From the NCBI RefSeq assembly GCF_001017435.1, contig NZ_CP011371.1, forward strand, positions 248,001 through 312,000: a stretch of 64,000 bases of DNA, given 5' to 3'. Source of the stretch: Caldimonas brevitalea (GTDB taxonomy: Bacteria; Pseudomonadota; Gammaproteobacteria; Burkholderiales; Burkholderiaceae_C). Both the position numbers and the translations under genes were made by a program. Below the pieces are notes generated by a model that ran no database searches, was not told the DNA's origin, and was given only the letters and a program-made list of their open reading frames with translations. This document shows, in pieces, positions 55,933-64,000 of this stretch. Every line of letters begins with the position of its first letter. Positions within the stretch are counted from its first letter, which is position 1.

Positions 55933-58227
55933 TCAGCGCGCCGCGTTTGCGTCGGCCACTGTCATTGCTGTCATGTTGACCAGACGCCTCACCGTGGCCG
56001 ATGGCGTCAAGATGTGCACCGGCTTGGCGGCCCCGAGCAAGACCGGGCCGATCGCAATGCCACCGCCGGCCGTCTGCTTGAGCAGGTTGTAGCTGATGTT
56101 GGCCGCATCGATGTTGGGCAGCACCAGCAGATTGGCTTCGCCCTGCAGCGTGCTGTTGGGCATCAATTCGCGGCGGTCTTCGGCGTCGATCGCGATGTCG
56201 CCGTGCATCTCGCCGTCGACTTCCAGCCAGGGTGCCTGCACCCGCAGCAGCTCCAGCGCTTGCCGCATCTTCACCGCCGACGGCTGGTTGCTCGAGCCGA
56301 AGTTCGAGTGCGACAGCAGCGCGGCCTTGGGGTGCAGGCCGAAGCGCATCATCTCTTCAGCCGCGAGGATGGTGATCTCGGCGAGCTGCTCGGCGCTGGG
56401 GTCGTAGTTGACGTGCGTGTCGACCAGCATCAGCTGCCGGTTGGGCAGCATCAGCATGTTCATGCAGGCGTAGACGTTGACCCCGGGGCGCCGCCCGATG
56501 ACCTGGTCGATGTAGTGCAAGTGCATCGCCGTCGTGCCCCAGGTGCCGCAGATCATGCCGTCCACCTCGCCCTTGTGCAGCAGCATCGCGCCGATCAGGG
56601 TCAGGCGCCGGCGCATTTCGATCTTGGCCAGCTGCGCGTTGACACCTTTGCGCTCGGTCATCCGGTGGTAGGTCTGCCAGTAGTCGCGGTACCGGTGGTC
56701 GAACTCGGTGTTGACCACGTCGTAGTCGCGCCCTTCCTGCAGCCGCAGGCCGAAGCGTTCGATGCGCTGGCGGATCACCTCGGGCCGGCCGATCAGCGTC
56801 GGCCGCGCCAGGTTCTCGTCGACCACCACCTGCACCGCCCGCAGCACCCGTTCCTCCTCGCCCTCGCAATAGACGACCCGCTTGTGGGCCGCCTTCTTGG
56901 CGACGGTGAAGATCGGCTTCATCGTCGTGCCCGACGCGTAGACGAAGCTCTGCAGCTTCTCGCGGTAGGCGTCCAGGTCGGCGATCGGCCGCAACGCGAC
57001 ACCACCGTCGGCGGCCGCCTTGGCCACGGCCGGGGCGATGCGCATCATCAGCCGCGGATCGAAGGGCTTGGGAATCAGGTACTCGGGCCCGAAGCTGAGC
57101 GTGGCGCCCGCGTAGGCGGCGGCCACCACTTCGCTCTGCTCGGCCTGGGCCAGGTCGGCGATCGCGTGCACCGCCGCGATTTCCATCTCATCGGTGATCG
57201 TGGTAGCCCCCGAATCGAGCGCACCGCGGAAGATGTAGGGGAAACACAGGACGTTGTTGACCTGGTTGGGATAGTCGGTGCGGCCGGTCGCCATGATGGC
57301 GTCGTCGCGCACCGCCTTCACCTCTTCCGGCAGGATTTCCGGCGTCGGGTTGGCGAGCGCGAAGATCAGCGGCTTGACCGCCATGCGCTGCACCATCGGC
57401 GCCTTCAGCACGCCGCCGGCCGACAGGCCCAGAAAGATGTCGGCGCCTTCGATCACCTCGGCCAGGCTGCGCTTGTCGGTCTTCTGGGCGAACTGCGCCT
57501 TGTCGGGGTCCATCAGTTCGGTGCGGCCCTCATAGACCACGCCGGCCAGGTCGGTGACCCAGATGTTCTCGCGCGGCAGCCCCAGCTTGACCAGCAGGTT
57601 GAGGCAGGCGAGCGCGGCCGCGCCGGCGCCCGACGCCACCAGCTTGACCTGGCGGATGTCCTTGCCCACCACCTTCAGGCCGTTGAGGGTGGCCGCGCCG
57701 ACCACGATCGCCGTCCCGTGCTGGTCGTCGTGGAAGACCGGGATCTTCATGCGCTCGCGCAGCTTGCGCTCGACATAGAAGCAGTCGGGCGCCTTGATGT
57801 CTTCGAGGTTGATGCCGCCGAAGGTGGGTTCGAGCGCCGCAATGCAGTCGACCAGCTTGTCGAGGTCGCGTTCGTTGAGCTCGATGTCGAACACATCGAT
57901 GCCGGCGAACTTCTTGAACAGCACCCCCTTGCCTTCCATCACCGGCTTGGCCGCCAGCGGGCCGATGTCGCCCAGCCCCAGCACCGCGGTGCCGTTGGTC
58001 ACCACCGCCACCAGGTTGCCGCGCGAGGTGTAGCGGAAGGCGTTGGTCGGATCGCTGACGATCTCCTCACACGCCGCGGCCACGCCCGGGGAGTAGGCCA
58101 AGGCCAGGTCGCGCTGGTTGATCAACTGCTTGGTGGCGGCGATGGCCACCTTGCCCGGGGTCGGGAACTCGTGGTACTCGAGTGCGGCGCGGCGCAGCTC
58201 GGCACGTTTTTCTTCAGGAGTGGGCAT
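55933..58227 (-). CDS. maeB: NADP-dependent malic enzyme with phosphotransacetylase-like C-terminus
   Basis: 764 residues, standard for MaeB. Decarboxylates malate to pyruvate with NADP+. Malic-enzyme domain (1-430): [61 protein letters not shown] (metal Asp), [17 protein letters not shown] (NADP loop). The C-terminal part (about 440-764; [20 protein letters not shown]) is homologous to Pta and has a regulatory role. Divergent from a DctS-like kinase, consistent with C4-dicarboxylate metabolism. Confidence 0.96.
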   Translation of the reverse strand: MPTPEEKRAELRRAALEYHEFPTPGKVAIAATKQLINQRDLALAYSPGVAAACEEIVSDPTNAFRYTSRGNLVAVVTNGTAVLGLGDIGPLAAKPVMEGKGVLFKKFAGIDVFDIELNERDLDKLVDCIAALEPTFGGINLEDIKAPDCFYVERKLRERMKIPVFHDDQHGTAIVVGAATLNGLKVVGKDIRQVKLVASGAGAAALACLNLLVKLGLPRENIWVTDLAGVVYEGRTELMDPDKAQFAQKTDKRSLAEVIEGADIFLGLSAGGVLKAPMVQRMAVKPLIFALANPTPEILPEEVKAVRDDAIMATGRTDYPNQVNNVLCFPYIFRGALDSGATTITDEMEIAAVHAIADLAQAEQSEVVAAAYAGATLSFGPEYLIPKPFDPRLMMRIAPAVAKAAADGGVALRPIADLDAYREKLQSFVYASGTTMKPIFTVAKKAAHKRVVYCEGEEERVLRAVQVVVDENLARPTLIGRPEVIRQRIERFGLRLQEGRDYDVVNTEFDHRYRDYWQTYHRMTERKGVNAQLAKIEMRRRLTLIGAMLLHKGEVDGMICGTWGTTAMHLHYIDQVIGRRPGVNVYACMNMLMLPNRQLMLVDTHVNYDPSAEQLAEITILAAEEMMRFGLHPKAALLSHSNFGSSNQPSAVKMRQALELLRVQAPWLEVDGEMHGDIAIDAEDRRELMPNSTLQGEANLLVLPNIDAANISYNLLKQTAGGGIAIGPVLLGAAKPVHILTPSATVRRLVNMTAMTVADANAAR

Positions 58228-58562
58228 CAGCGTCCTTCGTCATTTGATGCAAGGTGTGCCGGCCGGGCCGGCGGCACCGTCCGTCTGCAACCTTCTCGGT
58301 CCGCGCCGCGGTGTGCGCGACGGCGCGGGGTGAGCGATGACAGCCGATCGACAGCGAACGGTGTCCGGTACGCGGGCGCACGGGCCAACGATTGTAGGAG
58401 CGCCGCAGCCGCGTGCCGCAGGTCATGCGCGAACGGCATGCTGCCCGAGTGTGGCAAAGCGCGACACGGCCAACATGCGCAATAGTGCGTATCGAAAGCA
58501 TCTTCCTGCTTCGGGATCATCGGGGCCTGCTGCTCCGCCGTCGTGGCGGGGGGGACAATGCC
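58228..58562. other. divergent intergenic region maeB / sensor kinase
   Basis: 335 bases with no gene. It must hold the promoters of both maeB and the DctS-like operon. No convincing -35/-10 pair, sigma-54 site or long palindrome was found by eye. Confidence 0.4.
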
Positions 58563-60656
58563 ATGATGCCTGCCGAACCCGCCCTGCCTCGCACCTCGCA
58601 GCGTTTGCGCCGGGTGCTGCCGTGGGTGCTGCTGGTGGGTTTGCTGGCGGTGGCGCAGACGGCGCTGGTGCGGCTCACGCTCGACTACGAGTCGGCCCGC
58701 GAGCAGGAGCTGGTCGAACAGACCGCCACCGTCGCCGCGTCCGACATCAAGCAAAGCCTGGGGCGCGACCTGCAGAGCCTGCAGGCGCTGCTGTGGAACG
58801 AACCGCCGCGAGAGCAGTGGCTGCGCGACGCCGCCGAACTGCTGCGCGCGCGACGCGAGATGGTCCGCATCGAGCGCCGCGACCTCGAGATGGCGATCGA
58901 GAGTGACGTCGACACGCCCTATCGCCCCCCCTTGTTCACGCAGCTGCGGCGCGAGGCGATCGACATCGACGCCGAGGTCGCCTGCGCCACGGCCACACGT
59001 TTGTCGGGGCCGGCGTATTCGCGCAGCTACTTCCTGCCCCTGCCCGGCGGGCTGGGCGTCGAGTTGCTCGACGTCTGCCTGCCCGTGCTGGAGCGCGGGC
59101 GGCTGGCGGGCTACATGGTCGCGTCCTACGCCCTACAGGGCCTGCTGACGGAGGCCGTCAACCAGGAGATCGGGCAGCGGCACGAGCTGGCCTTCGTCGA
59201 AGGCGACGGCACCCGGCTGGCGCGCGCCGGCAGCATCGCGCGCGGCCGCGGCGTGTTCGTCTCGCAACGGCTGATCGACCTGCCCGGCATGGCGTTGCAG
59301 CTGCGCCTGGACAGCGGGGCCGGCGAGCCCGACCTGATCCCCAACCTGGCCACTGCGCTGGTGCTGGGCCTGTCGCTGGCGCTCAGCGCGGTGGTGCTGC
59401 TGCTGGTGCGCGACGTGCGCAAGCGCGCGGCGGCGGAGCACGGGCTGGCCGAGGCGCTCGCATTTCGCAAGGCGATGGAAGACTCGCTGGTCACGGGTTT
59501 GCGCGCACGCGACCTCGAAGGCCGCATCACCTACGTCAACCCGGCGTTTTGCGAGATGGTCGGCTTTGCCGCCGCCGAGCTGATCGGCAAGATGACGGTG
59601 CACAACCCGCCGCCCTATTGGCCGCCCGAGCTGGTCGACGAATACAGCCGACGCCAGCAGGTGCGCCTGGCCGGCAGCCTGCCGCCGCGCGAGGGCTACG
59701 AGACGGTGTTCATGCGGCGCAACGGCGAGCGCTTCCCGGTGATGGTGTACGAGGCGCCGCTGGTGGACGGCCAGGGCCGCCACACCGGCTGGATGAGCGC
59801 GGTGCTAGACCTCAGCGCCCAGCGCCGGGCCGAGGAGCTGTCGCGCCAGCAGCACGAGAAGCTGCAGGCGACCGCCCGACTGGCCACCGTCGGCGAGATG
59901 GCGTCCTTGCTGAGCCACGAGCTGAACCAGCCGCTGGCGGCCATCTCCAGCTATGCCACCGGCTCGATCAACCTGATGCACGCCGGCGAGGTCGACGCGG
60001 CCACCCAGCGGGCCATCCGTGGCGCCATCGAACGTATCGCCGAGCAGGCGGAGCGGGCCGGCCGGGTGATCAAGAGCGTGCACGACTTCGTGCGGCGCCG
60101 CGAGCATTTGCGCGAGGCAATCCGGGTCGACCAGCTGATCGACGCGGTGATGCCGCTGGTCAAGCTGCAGGCGCGCAAGAGCGCGACCCGCATCGAAATC
60201 GACCTCCCGATGCCACCGCTGCCGATGCCGCGGGTGGTCTGCGACCGCACCATGGTCGAGCAGGTGCTGCTCAACCTCACCCGCAACGGCATCCAGGCGA
60301 TGGAGGCGGTGGCGCCGGAACACCGCGTGCTGCGGCTGCAGGTGCGCCAGACGCAAACGCGGTGGGTCGAGTTCGCGGTGGTCGACCAGGGGCCTGGCAT
60401 CGCCGACGAGGTGGCCGAACGGCTGTTCACGCCGTTCTTCACGACCAAAAGCGAGGGCATGGGCCTGGGGCTCAGCCTGTGCCGCACGGTGGTCGAGCAA
60501 CACGGCGGGCTGCTGGTGTTCAGCAACCGCACGCCCGAGCATGGCGGCGGCACTGAATTTCGGTTTACGCTTGCGTCAGAGCCGGGCAGTGCCGCCAGCC
60601 GGCGCGCCGTGCCGGGGCCGCCGGCACGCCAGGCACAGGATGCCGACCTGCATTGA
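58563..60656 (+). CDS. PAS-domain sensor histidine kinase, DctS-like
   Basis: 697 residues. Membrane helix at 17-35 (VLPWVLLVGLLAVAQTALVR), periplasmic sensor domain (40-270), second helix (LATALVLGLSLALSAVVLLLV). A PAS domain follows (VNPAFCEMVGFAAAELIGKM), then HisKA with MASLLSHELNQPLAAISSYA (phosphoacceptor His452) and HATPase (NLTRNGIQAMEAV, VVDQGPGIADEVAERLFTPFFTTKSEGMGLGLS). DctS of this type senses C4-dicarboxylates and works with a LuxR-type partner, present here. Ligand is inferred from domain layout and maeB next door. Confidence 0.87.
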   Translation: MMPAEPALPRTSQRLRRVLPWVLLVGLLAVAQTALVRLTLDYESAREQELVEQTATVAASDIKQSLGRDLQSLQALLWNEPPREQWLRDAAELLRARREMVRIERRDLEMAIESDVDTPYRPPLFTQLRREAIDIDAEVACATATRLSGPAYSRSYFLPLPGGLGVELLDVCLPVLERGRLAGYMVASYALQGLLTEAVNQEIGQRHELAFVEGDGTRLARAGSIARGRGVFVSQRLIDLPGMALQLRLDSGAGEPDLIPNLATALVLGLSLALSAVVLLLVRDVRKRAAAEHGLAEALAFRKAMEDSLVTGLRARDLEGRITYVNPAFCEMVGFAAAELIGKMTVHNPPPYWPPELVDEYSRRQQVRLAGSLPPREGYETVFMRRNGERFPVMVYEAPLVDGQGRHTGWMSAVLDLSAQRRAEELSRQQHEKLQATARLATVGEMASLLSHELNQPLAAISSYATGSINLMHAGEVDAATQRAIRGAIERIAEQAERAGRVIKSVHDFVRRREHLREAIRVDQLIDAVMPLVKLQARKSATRIEIDLPMPPLPMPRVVCDRTMVEQVLLNLTRNGIQAMEAVAPEHRVLRLQVRQTQTRWVEFAVVDQGPGIADEVAERLFTPFFTTKSEGMGLGLSLCRTVVEQHGGLLVFSNRTPEHGGGTEFRFTLASEPGSAASRRAVPGPPARQAQDADLH

Positions 60657-60700
60657 TGCGGCGCCGGCCCCCTCAGCCCCCTCTCCAGCACCCCTCCACG

Positions 60701-61354
60701 ATGTCCCAGCCCATTCCCACCGTCTACCTTGTCGATGATGAAGACGTGCTGCGCGACGCCCTCGCCTGGCTGCTGCGTTCGCGCCGATTGTTGTCCGAGG
60801 GATACGCCTCGGCGGAGGCGTTCGAGGCCATGCTCGAGCAGCGCAGCCTGCACGGCACCTATTTGCCGCGCGACCCCTGCTGTTTGCTGCTGGACGTGCG
60901 CATGCCCGGCATGAGCGGGCTGGCCTTGTTCGACCGGCTGATCGAGCGCGGGCTGATCGAGGTGATGCCGGTGATCTTCCTGACCGGGCATGCCGACGTG
61001 CCCACCGCGGTGGCCGCCGTCAAGCGAGGCGCCTTCGATTTCGTCGAGAAACCGTTTTCCGACAACGCGCTGGTCGACCGCGTCGAACAGGCGCTCGCCC
61101 GCAGCGCCGAGGTGCTGGCGCGCTGCCAGGTGGCGCAGGCCGTGCAGCGCAAGCTGGGCGAGCTGACCGAGCGGGAACGCGACGTGATGCGGCTGGTGAT
61201 CGAAGGGCGTCCGAACAAGCTGATCGCCGACGACCTCGACATCAGCGTGCGCACCGTCGAGGTGCACCGGGCGCGGGTGTTCGAGAAGATGGACGTGAAA
61301 TCCGCGGTCGAACTCGCCAACCTGCTGCGCGGCGCGGGCCTGGCCGACCGCTGA
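60701..61354 (+). CDS. FixJ/DctR-like response regulator
   Basis: 217 residues. Receiver: TVYLVDDEDVLRDALAWLL, phosphoacceptor Asp65 in LLLDVRMPGMSGL, FLTGHADVPTAVAAVKRGAFDFVEKPF. LuxR helix-turn-helix: LTERERDVMRLVIEGRPNKLI, DDLDISVRTVEVHRARVFEKM. FLTGHGD-like and FVEKPF motifs define the FixJ group. Forty-four bases after the kinase. An in-frame ATG at 60656 would add a proline-rich tail and is less likely. Confidence 0.9.
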   Translation: MSQPIPTVYLVDDEDVLRDALAWLLRSRRLLSEGYASAEAFEAMLEQRSLHGTYLPRDPCCLLLDVRMPGMSGLALFDRLIERGLIEVMPVIFLTGHADVPTAVAAVKRGAFDFVEKPFSDNALVDRVEQALARSAEVLARCQVAQAVQRKLGELTERERDVMRLVIEGRPNKLIADDLDISVRTVEVHRARVFEKMDVKSAVELANLLRGAGLADR

Positions 61355-61486
61355 GCGTCACACCGCTTCAGCAGCCGGCATTTCGCCAAGGATTGCACAT
61401 CGCTCGGGGCTTGCCCGGGCTCAAGGTTGAGCTTCGACGGCCGAAGCTAAGGGCACTCGCCCTACCGCAACGTCCCGCGAAACCCC

Positions 61487-63292
61487 ATGCTCACCTCCTT
61501 GCGTGCCCGCATCCTCGCCATCGCCGTCGCCATCGTGGTGCTGGCGCTGGCCCTGAACGGGGCCACCACCTACGTGCTGACCCACTCTCACAACGAAGAA
61601 TCCAAGGCCCAGCTGCTGCACTCCACGTCGCAAGGGCAGGTGCTGGCCATTCGCGAGTGGGTGGCGCTGAAGTCGAAAGCTTTGGTGGCGACCGCCCCTG
61701 CGCTGTCGGCCGCAGATCCGATGCCGTTTCTGATGCAGCTGCAGCAATCGGCCGGTTTCGACGTCGCCTACGTCGGGTTTGCCGACAAACGGGCGGTGTT
61801 CACCGACGGCAGCGGCCTGCCTGCCGACTACGACCCGACCGCCCGGCCCTGGTATCAGCAGGCCGTCAAGGCCGGCAAGGTGGTGGTCACCGAGCCGTAT
61901 CTCGACGCCGGCACCGGCAAGCTGGTGGTGACCTTCGCCGCGCCGGTGATGGCCGGGCAGCAGGTGCAGGCCGTCATCGCGGGCGATGTCGCGCTCGACA
62001 GTGTGATCGCCAACGTCACGGCCGTGCATCCGACGCCGGCCAGCTATGCCTTTTTGCTCAACTCGGCCGGGCAGCTCATCGCCCATCCGGACGCGAAGCG
62101 CACGCTGGGCCAGGTCAGCGAGATCGCGCCGGCGTTGACGCCCGAAACCTTGCAGGCACTGGCCGAGGCCCGGCAGCCGCTGCACACCGTGGTGCAGGGG
62201 GTGCACAAGCTGCTCTACGCCGAACCGGTGGCCGGCACCGACTGGCGCCTGGTGGTGGCGCTCGACGAGCACGAGGCGAACGCCGGGCTGCGCAGCGTGA
62301 TGGCCATCACCGCGTTTGCCCTGGTGAGCGTCGGTTGCGGGGCCGCGGCGGTGATGTGGATCGTCACCGGCAGCGCCTTCGCGCGGCTGCGGCAGGTGCG
62401 CAACGCGATGCGGGACATCGGCTCGGGCAGCGGCGACCTGACCAAGCGCCTGCCAGCCGACGGCCGCGACGAGGTGGCGCAGATCGCCGCGTCGTTCAAC
62501 GTGTTCGCCGACAAGATGAATGAGGTGCTGCTGCGCATCCGGGCCAGCAGCGAGTCGGTGCGCCTGGCCAGCGGCGAGATCGCCTCCGGCAACCAGGACC
62601 TGTCGTCGCGCACCGAGCAGGCCGCCGCGAGCCTGCAGCAAACCGCGTCGTCGGTGCAGCAGCTGAATTCGGCGGTGCACGGCTCGGCGCAGGCCGCCCG
62701 GCAGGCCAACGAGCTGGCGGTGTCGGCTGCGGGCGTGGCGTCCGAGGGCGGCACGCTGGTGTCGCAGGTGGTGGCGACGATGGAGGACATCAAGCAGTCG
62801 TCCAGCCGCATTGCCGACATCATCGGCGTGATCGACGGCATCGCGTTCCAGACCAACATCCTGGCGCTCAATGCCGCGGTCGAAGCCGCCCGCGCAGGCG
62901 AGCAGGGGCGCGGCTTCGCGGTGGTGGCCAGTGAGGTGCGCAGCCTGGCGCAGCGCGCCGCCCAGGCGGCCAAGGAGATCAAGACGCTGATCGTCACCTC
63001 GGTCGAGCGGGTCGAATCGGGCGCCGGCCTGGTCGGCAACGCCGGCACCACGATGACGCAGATCGTCGACAGCGTGCACCGGGTGGCCCAGATCATCGGC
63101 GAGATCTCGGCGGCCAGCCAGGAGCAAAGCGGTGGCATCGGCCAGGTCGACACGGCGGTGGCCCGCCTCGACCACATGACGCAGCAGAACGCCGCGCTGG
63201 TCGAGCAGTCGAGCGCGGCGGCCGCCAGCCTGCGCGAGCAGGCGAACCAGCTGGCCGAGGTGGTCGGCATGTTCCGGCTGACCACGACCTGA
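61487..63292 (+). CDS. methyl-accepting chemotaxis protein with dCache sensor
   Basis: 601 residues. First helix at 5-28 ([20 protein letters not shown]), a periplasmic dCache domain (30-265; [55 protein letters not shown]) of the kind that binds amino acids or carboxylates, second helix ([20 protein letters not shown]), HAMP, then the signalling hairpin with [40 protein letters not shown]. No C-terminal pentapeptide for CheR docking is visible. May sense the same dicarboxylates as the neighbouring kinase; inference. Confidence 0.93.
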   Translation: MLTSLRARILAIAVAIVVLALALNGATTYVLTHSHNEESKAQLLHSTSQGQVLAIREWVALKSKALVATAPALSAADPMPFLMQLQQSAGFDVAYVGFADKRAVFTDGSGLPADYDPTARPWYQQAVKAGKVVVTEPYLDAGTGKLVVTFAAPVMAGQQVQAVIAGDVALDSVIANVTAVHPTPASYAFLLNSAGQLIAHPDAKRTLGQVSEIAPALTPETLQALAEARQPLHTVVQGVHKLLYAEPVAGTDWRLVVALDEHEANAGLRSVMAITAFALVSVGCGAAAVMWIVTGSAFARLRQVRNAMRDIGSGSGDLTKRLPADGRDEVAQIAASFNVFADKMNEVLLRIRASSESVRLASGEIASGNQDLSSRTEQAAASLQQTASSVQQLNSAVHGSAQAARQANELAVSAAGVASEGGTLVSQVVATMEDIKQSSSRIADIIGVIDGIAFQTNILALNAAVEAARAGEQGRGFAVVASEVRSLAQRAAQAAKEIKTLIVTSVERVESGAGLVGNAGTTMTQIVDSVHRVAQIIGEISAASQEQSGGIGQVDTAVARLDHMTQQNAALVEQSSAAAASLREQANQLAEVVGMFRLTTT

Positions 63293-63313
63293 GCCGCGTC
63301 CGCGGCCGGCTGA

Positions 63314-63826
63314 TCAGATCGTCGGCGTCCGCTGCAGCTCCTGGATCGTCAGCTGCAGCAAACGTGCGTCGGCGCTGGCGCGGTGGCGCTGCATCGCGGT
63401 GCGCCGGGCGACTTCGGCCTTGACGCTGGGCCAGCGGCTCACCGCCTCCTCGCTCAGCAGCGAGCGGATGTTCTCCAGCCTGAAGCGGGGCTGCCGCCCC
63501 ACCGCGTCGTACAGCACGTGCAGCCAGGTGTAGTCGTGTCCCCAGCCGTCGCTGTAAACGCGACTGTTCGCCAGGTGCTGGTCGAGCATCTCGGTCACCA
63601 CCTCGGGGCTGCGCCCATAGCGTTCGACGGTGGCGCGGCTGATGCCGTGCACGGCTTCGGCGCTGGCATCCCAGCGTGTCCAGTGGGGCAGCGGCCGGAT
63701 CAGCGAGCAGAACGCCCGCCCGTCCGGCAGCACGAAGCCGACCTCGATCGGATAGCTGCCGGCGCCAAAGCCGCTGGCCTCGAAGTCGAGCACGGCGGGC
63801 AGTGACGGGGGCTTGGGCTCGGGCAT
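63314..63826 (-). CDS. 3'-5' exonuclease family protein (DEDD-type)
   Basis: 170 residues. AVLDFEASGFGAGSYPIEVGFV supplies the first acidic pair (DFE), SAEAVHGISRATVERYG the second region, YSDGWGHDYTWLHVLYDAVG and HRASADARLLQLTIQEL the later DEDD acidic residues. Similar to RNase T/DnaQ folds of about 170 residues of unclear substrate. Start at ATG 63826; a GTG two codons earlier is possible. Divergent from thiL. Confidence 0.8.
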   Translation of the reverse strand: MPEPKPPSLPAVLDFEASGFGAGSYPIEVGFVLPDGRAFCSLIRPLPHWTRWDASAEAVHGISRATVERYGRSPEVVTEMLDQHLANSRVYSDGWGHDYTWLHVLYDAVGRQPRFRLENIRSLLSEEAVSRWPSVKAEVARRTAMQRHRASADARLLQLTIQELQRTPTI

Positions 63827-63896
63827 ACGCACTTTCCAGCAAGTTCTCTACCAAGCCCCTGGCGGGCCGCGGCCGGCGGTCGGCGACAATGCCCGC

Positions 63897-64000
63897 ATGA
63901 GCCTGGGCGAATTCGAACTCATCGAGCGATATTTCTCGCGGCCGGTGTCGCGCGCCGCACTCGGGGTCGGCGACGATTGTGCGCTGCTGGCGCCGCGCCC
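63897..64000 (+). CDS. thiL: thiamine-monophosphate kinase, N-terminal fragment (runs off the window)
   Basis: The frame begins MSLGEFELIERYFSRPVSRA and continues GVGDDCALLAP, the N-terminal signature of ThiL (FExI, then VGDDAA/CA with the metal aspartates). Only 34 codons are present. Makes thiamine diphosphate from thiamine monophosphate. Confidence 0.9.
   Translation, partial: MSLGEFELIERYFSRPVSRAALGVGDDCALLAPR

Noticed and set aside
55873..58485. 870-codon open frame on the forward strand
   Set aside because: Antisense to maeB in a GC-rich gene; composition dominated by His, Gln, Arg, Asp and Val as expected of a shadow frame, and no recognisable domain.

Overview
This 64-kb window is high-GC DNA from a betaproteobacterium, most likely order Burkholderiales (Rubrivivax/Leptothrix/Caldimonas-like). 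The family-level guess is inference. It rests on the metX-metW pair, the lptD-surA-rsmA block, YhaV/PrlF, DUF4148, DctS/DctR-like regulators, a type-2 PyrF and the codon bias (long antisense open frames over every real gene). No rRNA, complete tRNA, CRISPR array, insertion sequence or prophage was seen. The window begins inside argS and ends inside thiL, and is otherwise a gene-dense chromosomal backbone with small accessory patches.

Layout. 1-8.0 kb: argS (partial), a Ser/Thr kinase with a cyclic-nucleotide-binding-like domain, a PAS-GGDEF-EAL protein, two small envelope proteins, a LysR regulator, a type II haloacid dehalogenase coupled to a TSUP exporter. 8.0-11.2 kb: malate synthase (aceB) with terminator, a ParDE-like toxin-antitoxin pair with a two-box operator, a class II glutamine amidotransferase. 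11.2-17.7 kb: a NarL-type two-component system, an IorAB-type molybdenum oxidoreductase, pyrF. 17.8-24.0 kb: a FadR-type regulator, purB, a methyltransferase, a YjgN/M48-peptidase pair, a GST. 24.1-26.7 kb: a second NarL-type two-component system resembling the first. 26.7-31.3 kb: a GltB-like FMN protein, a YecA-like SEC-C protein, and metX-metW behind a SAM-II riboswitch with attenuator. 32.3-38.2 kb: an AAA ATPase, then the RNA-repair system rtcR / rtcB-rtcA. 38.2-49 kb: hyi, a lipase-like hydrolase, an M20 peptidase, pdxY, an amino-acid ABC permease and binding protein, rsmE, an AlkD-like protein, DUF4148, LysR, amgK. 49.2-53.6 kb: lptD-surA-rsmA. 53.6-55.7 kb: an accessory patch with YhaV/PrlF and a barnase-like RNase with barstar. 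55.9-64 kb: maeB, a DctS/DctR-like two-component system, a chemoreceptor, an exonuclease, thiL (partial).

The part most worth attention is the RNA-repair region. RtcR is a sigma-54 activator with a CARF-like sensor. A GG-N10-GC sigma-54 promoter precedes rtcB. The presumed rtcB leader contains a perfect tRNA T-arm with every invariant T-loop residue, plus a mutually exclusive alternative hairpin. Beyond rtcA, on the opposite strand, a near-consensus sigma-54 promoter (TGGCACG-N4-TTGCC) points at an unannotated RNA of about 96 nt. That RNA has a closed stem, a C/U-rich loop containing UCCUCC (anti-Shine-Dalgarno-like) and two successive intrinsic terminators. Together these suggest that the RtcR regulon here includes a small RNA and a tRNA-mimicking leader.

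Other regulatory DNA visible directly: a SAM-II aptamer plus terminator in front of metX; an 84-bp tandem repeat (90-bp period) between metX and metW whose second copy supplies the ribosome binding site and start codon of metW; a perfect 20-bp palindrome in front of prlF-yhaV; and a hexanucleotide microsatellite inside the signal peptide of a sensor kinase.
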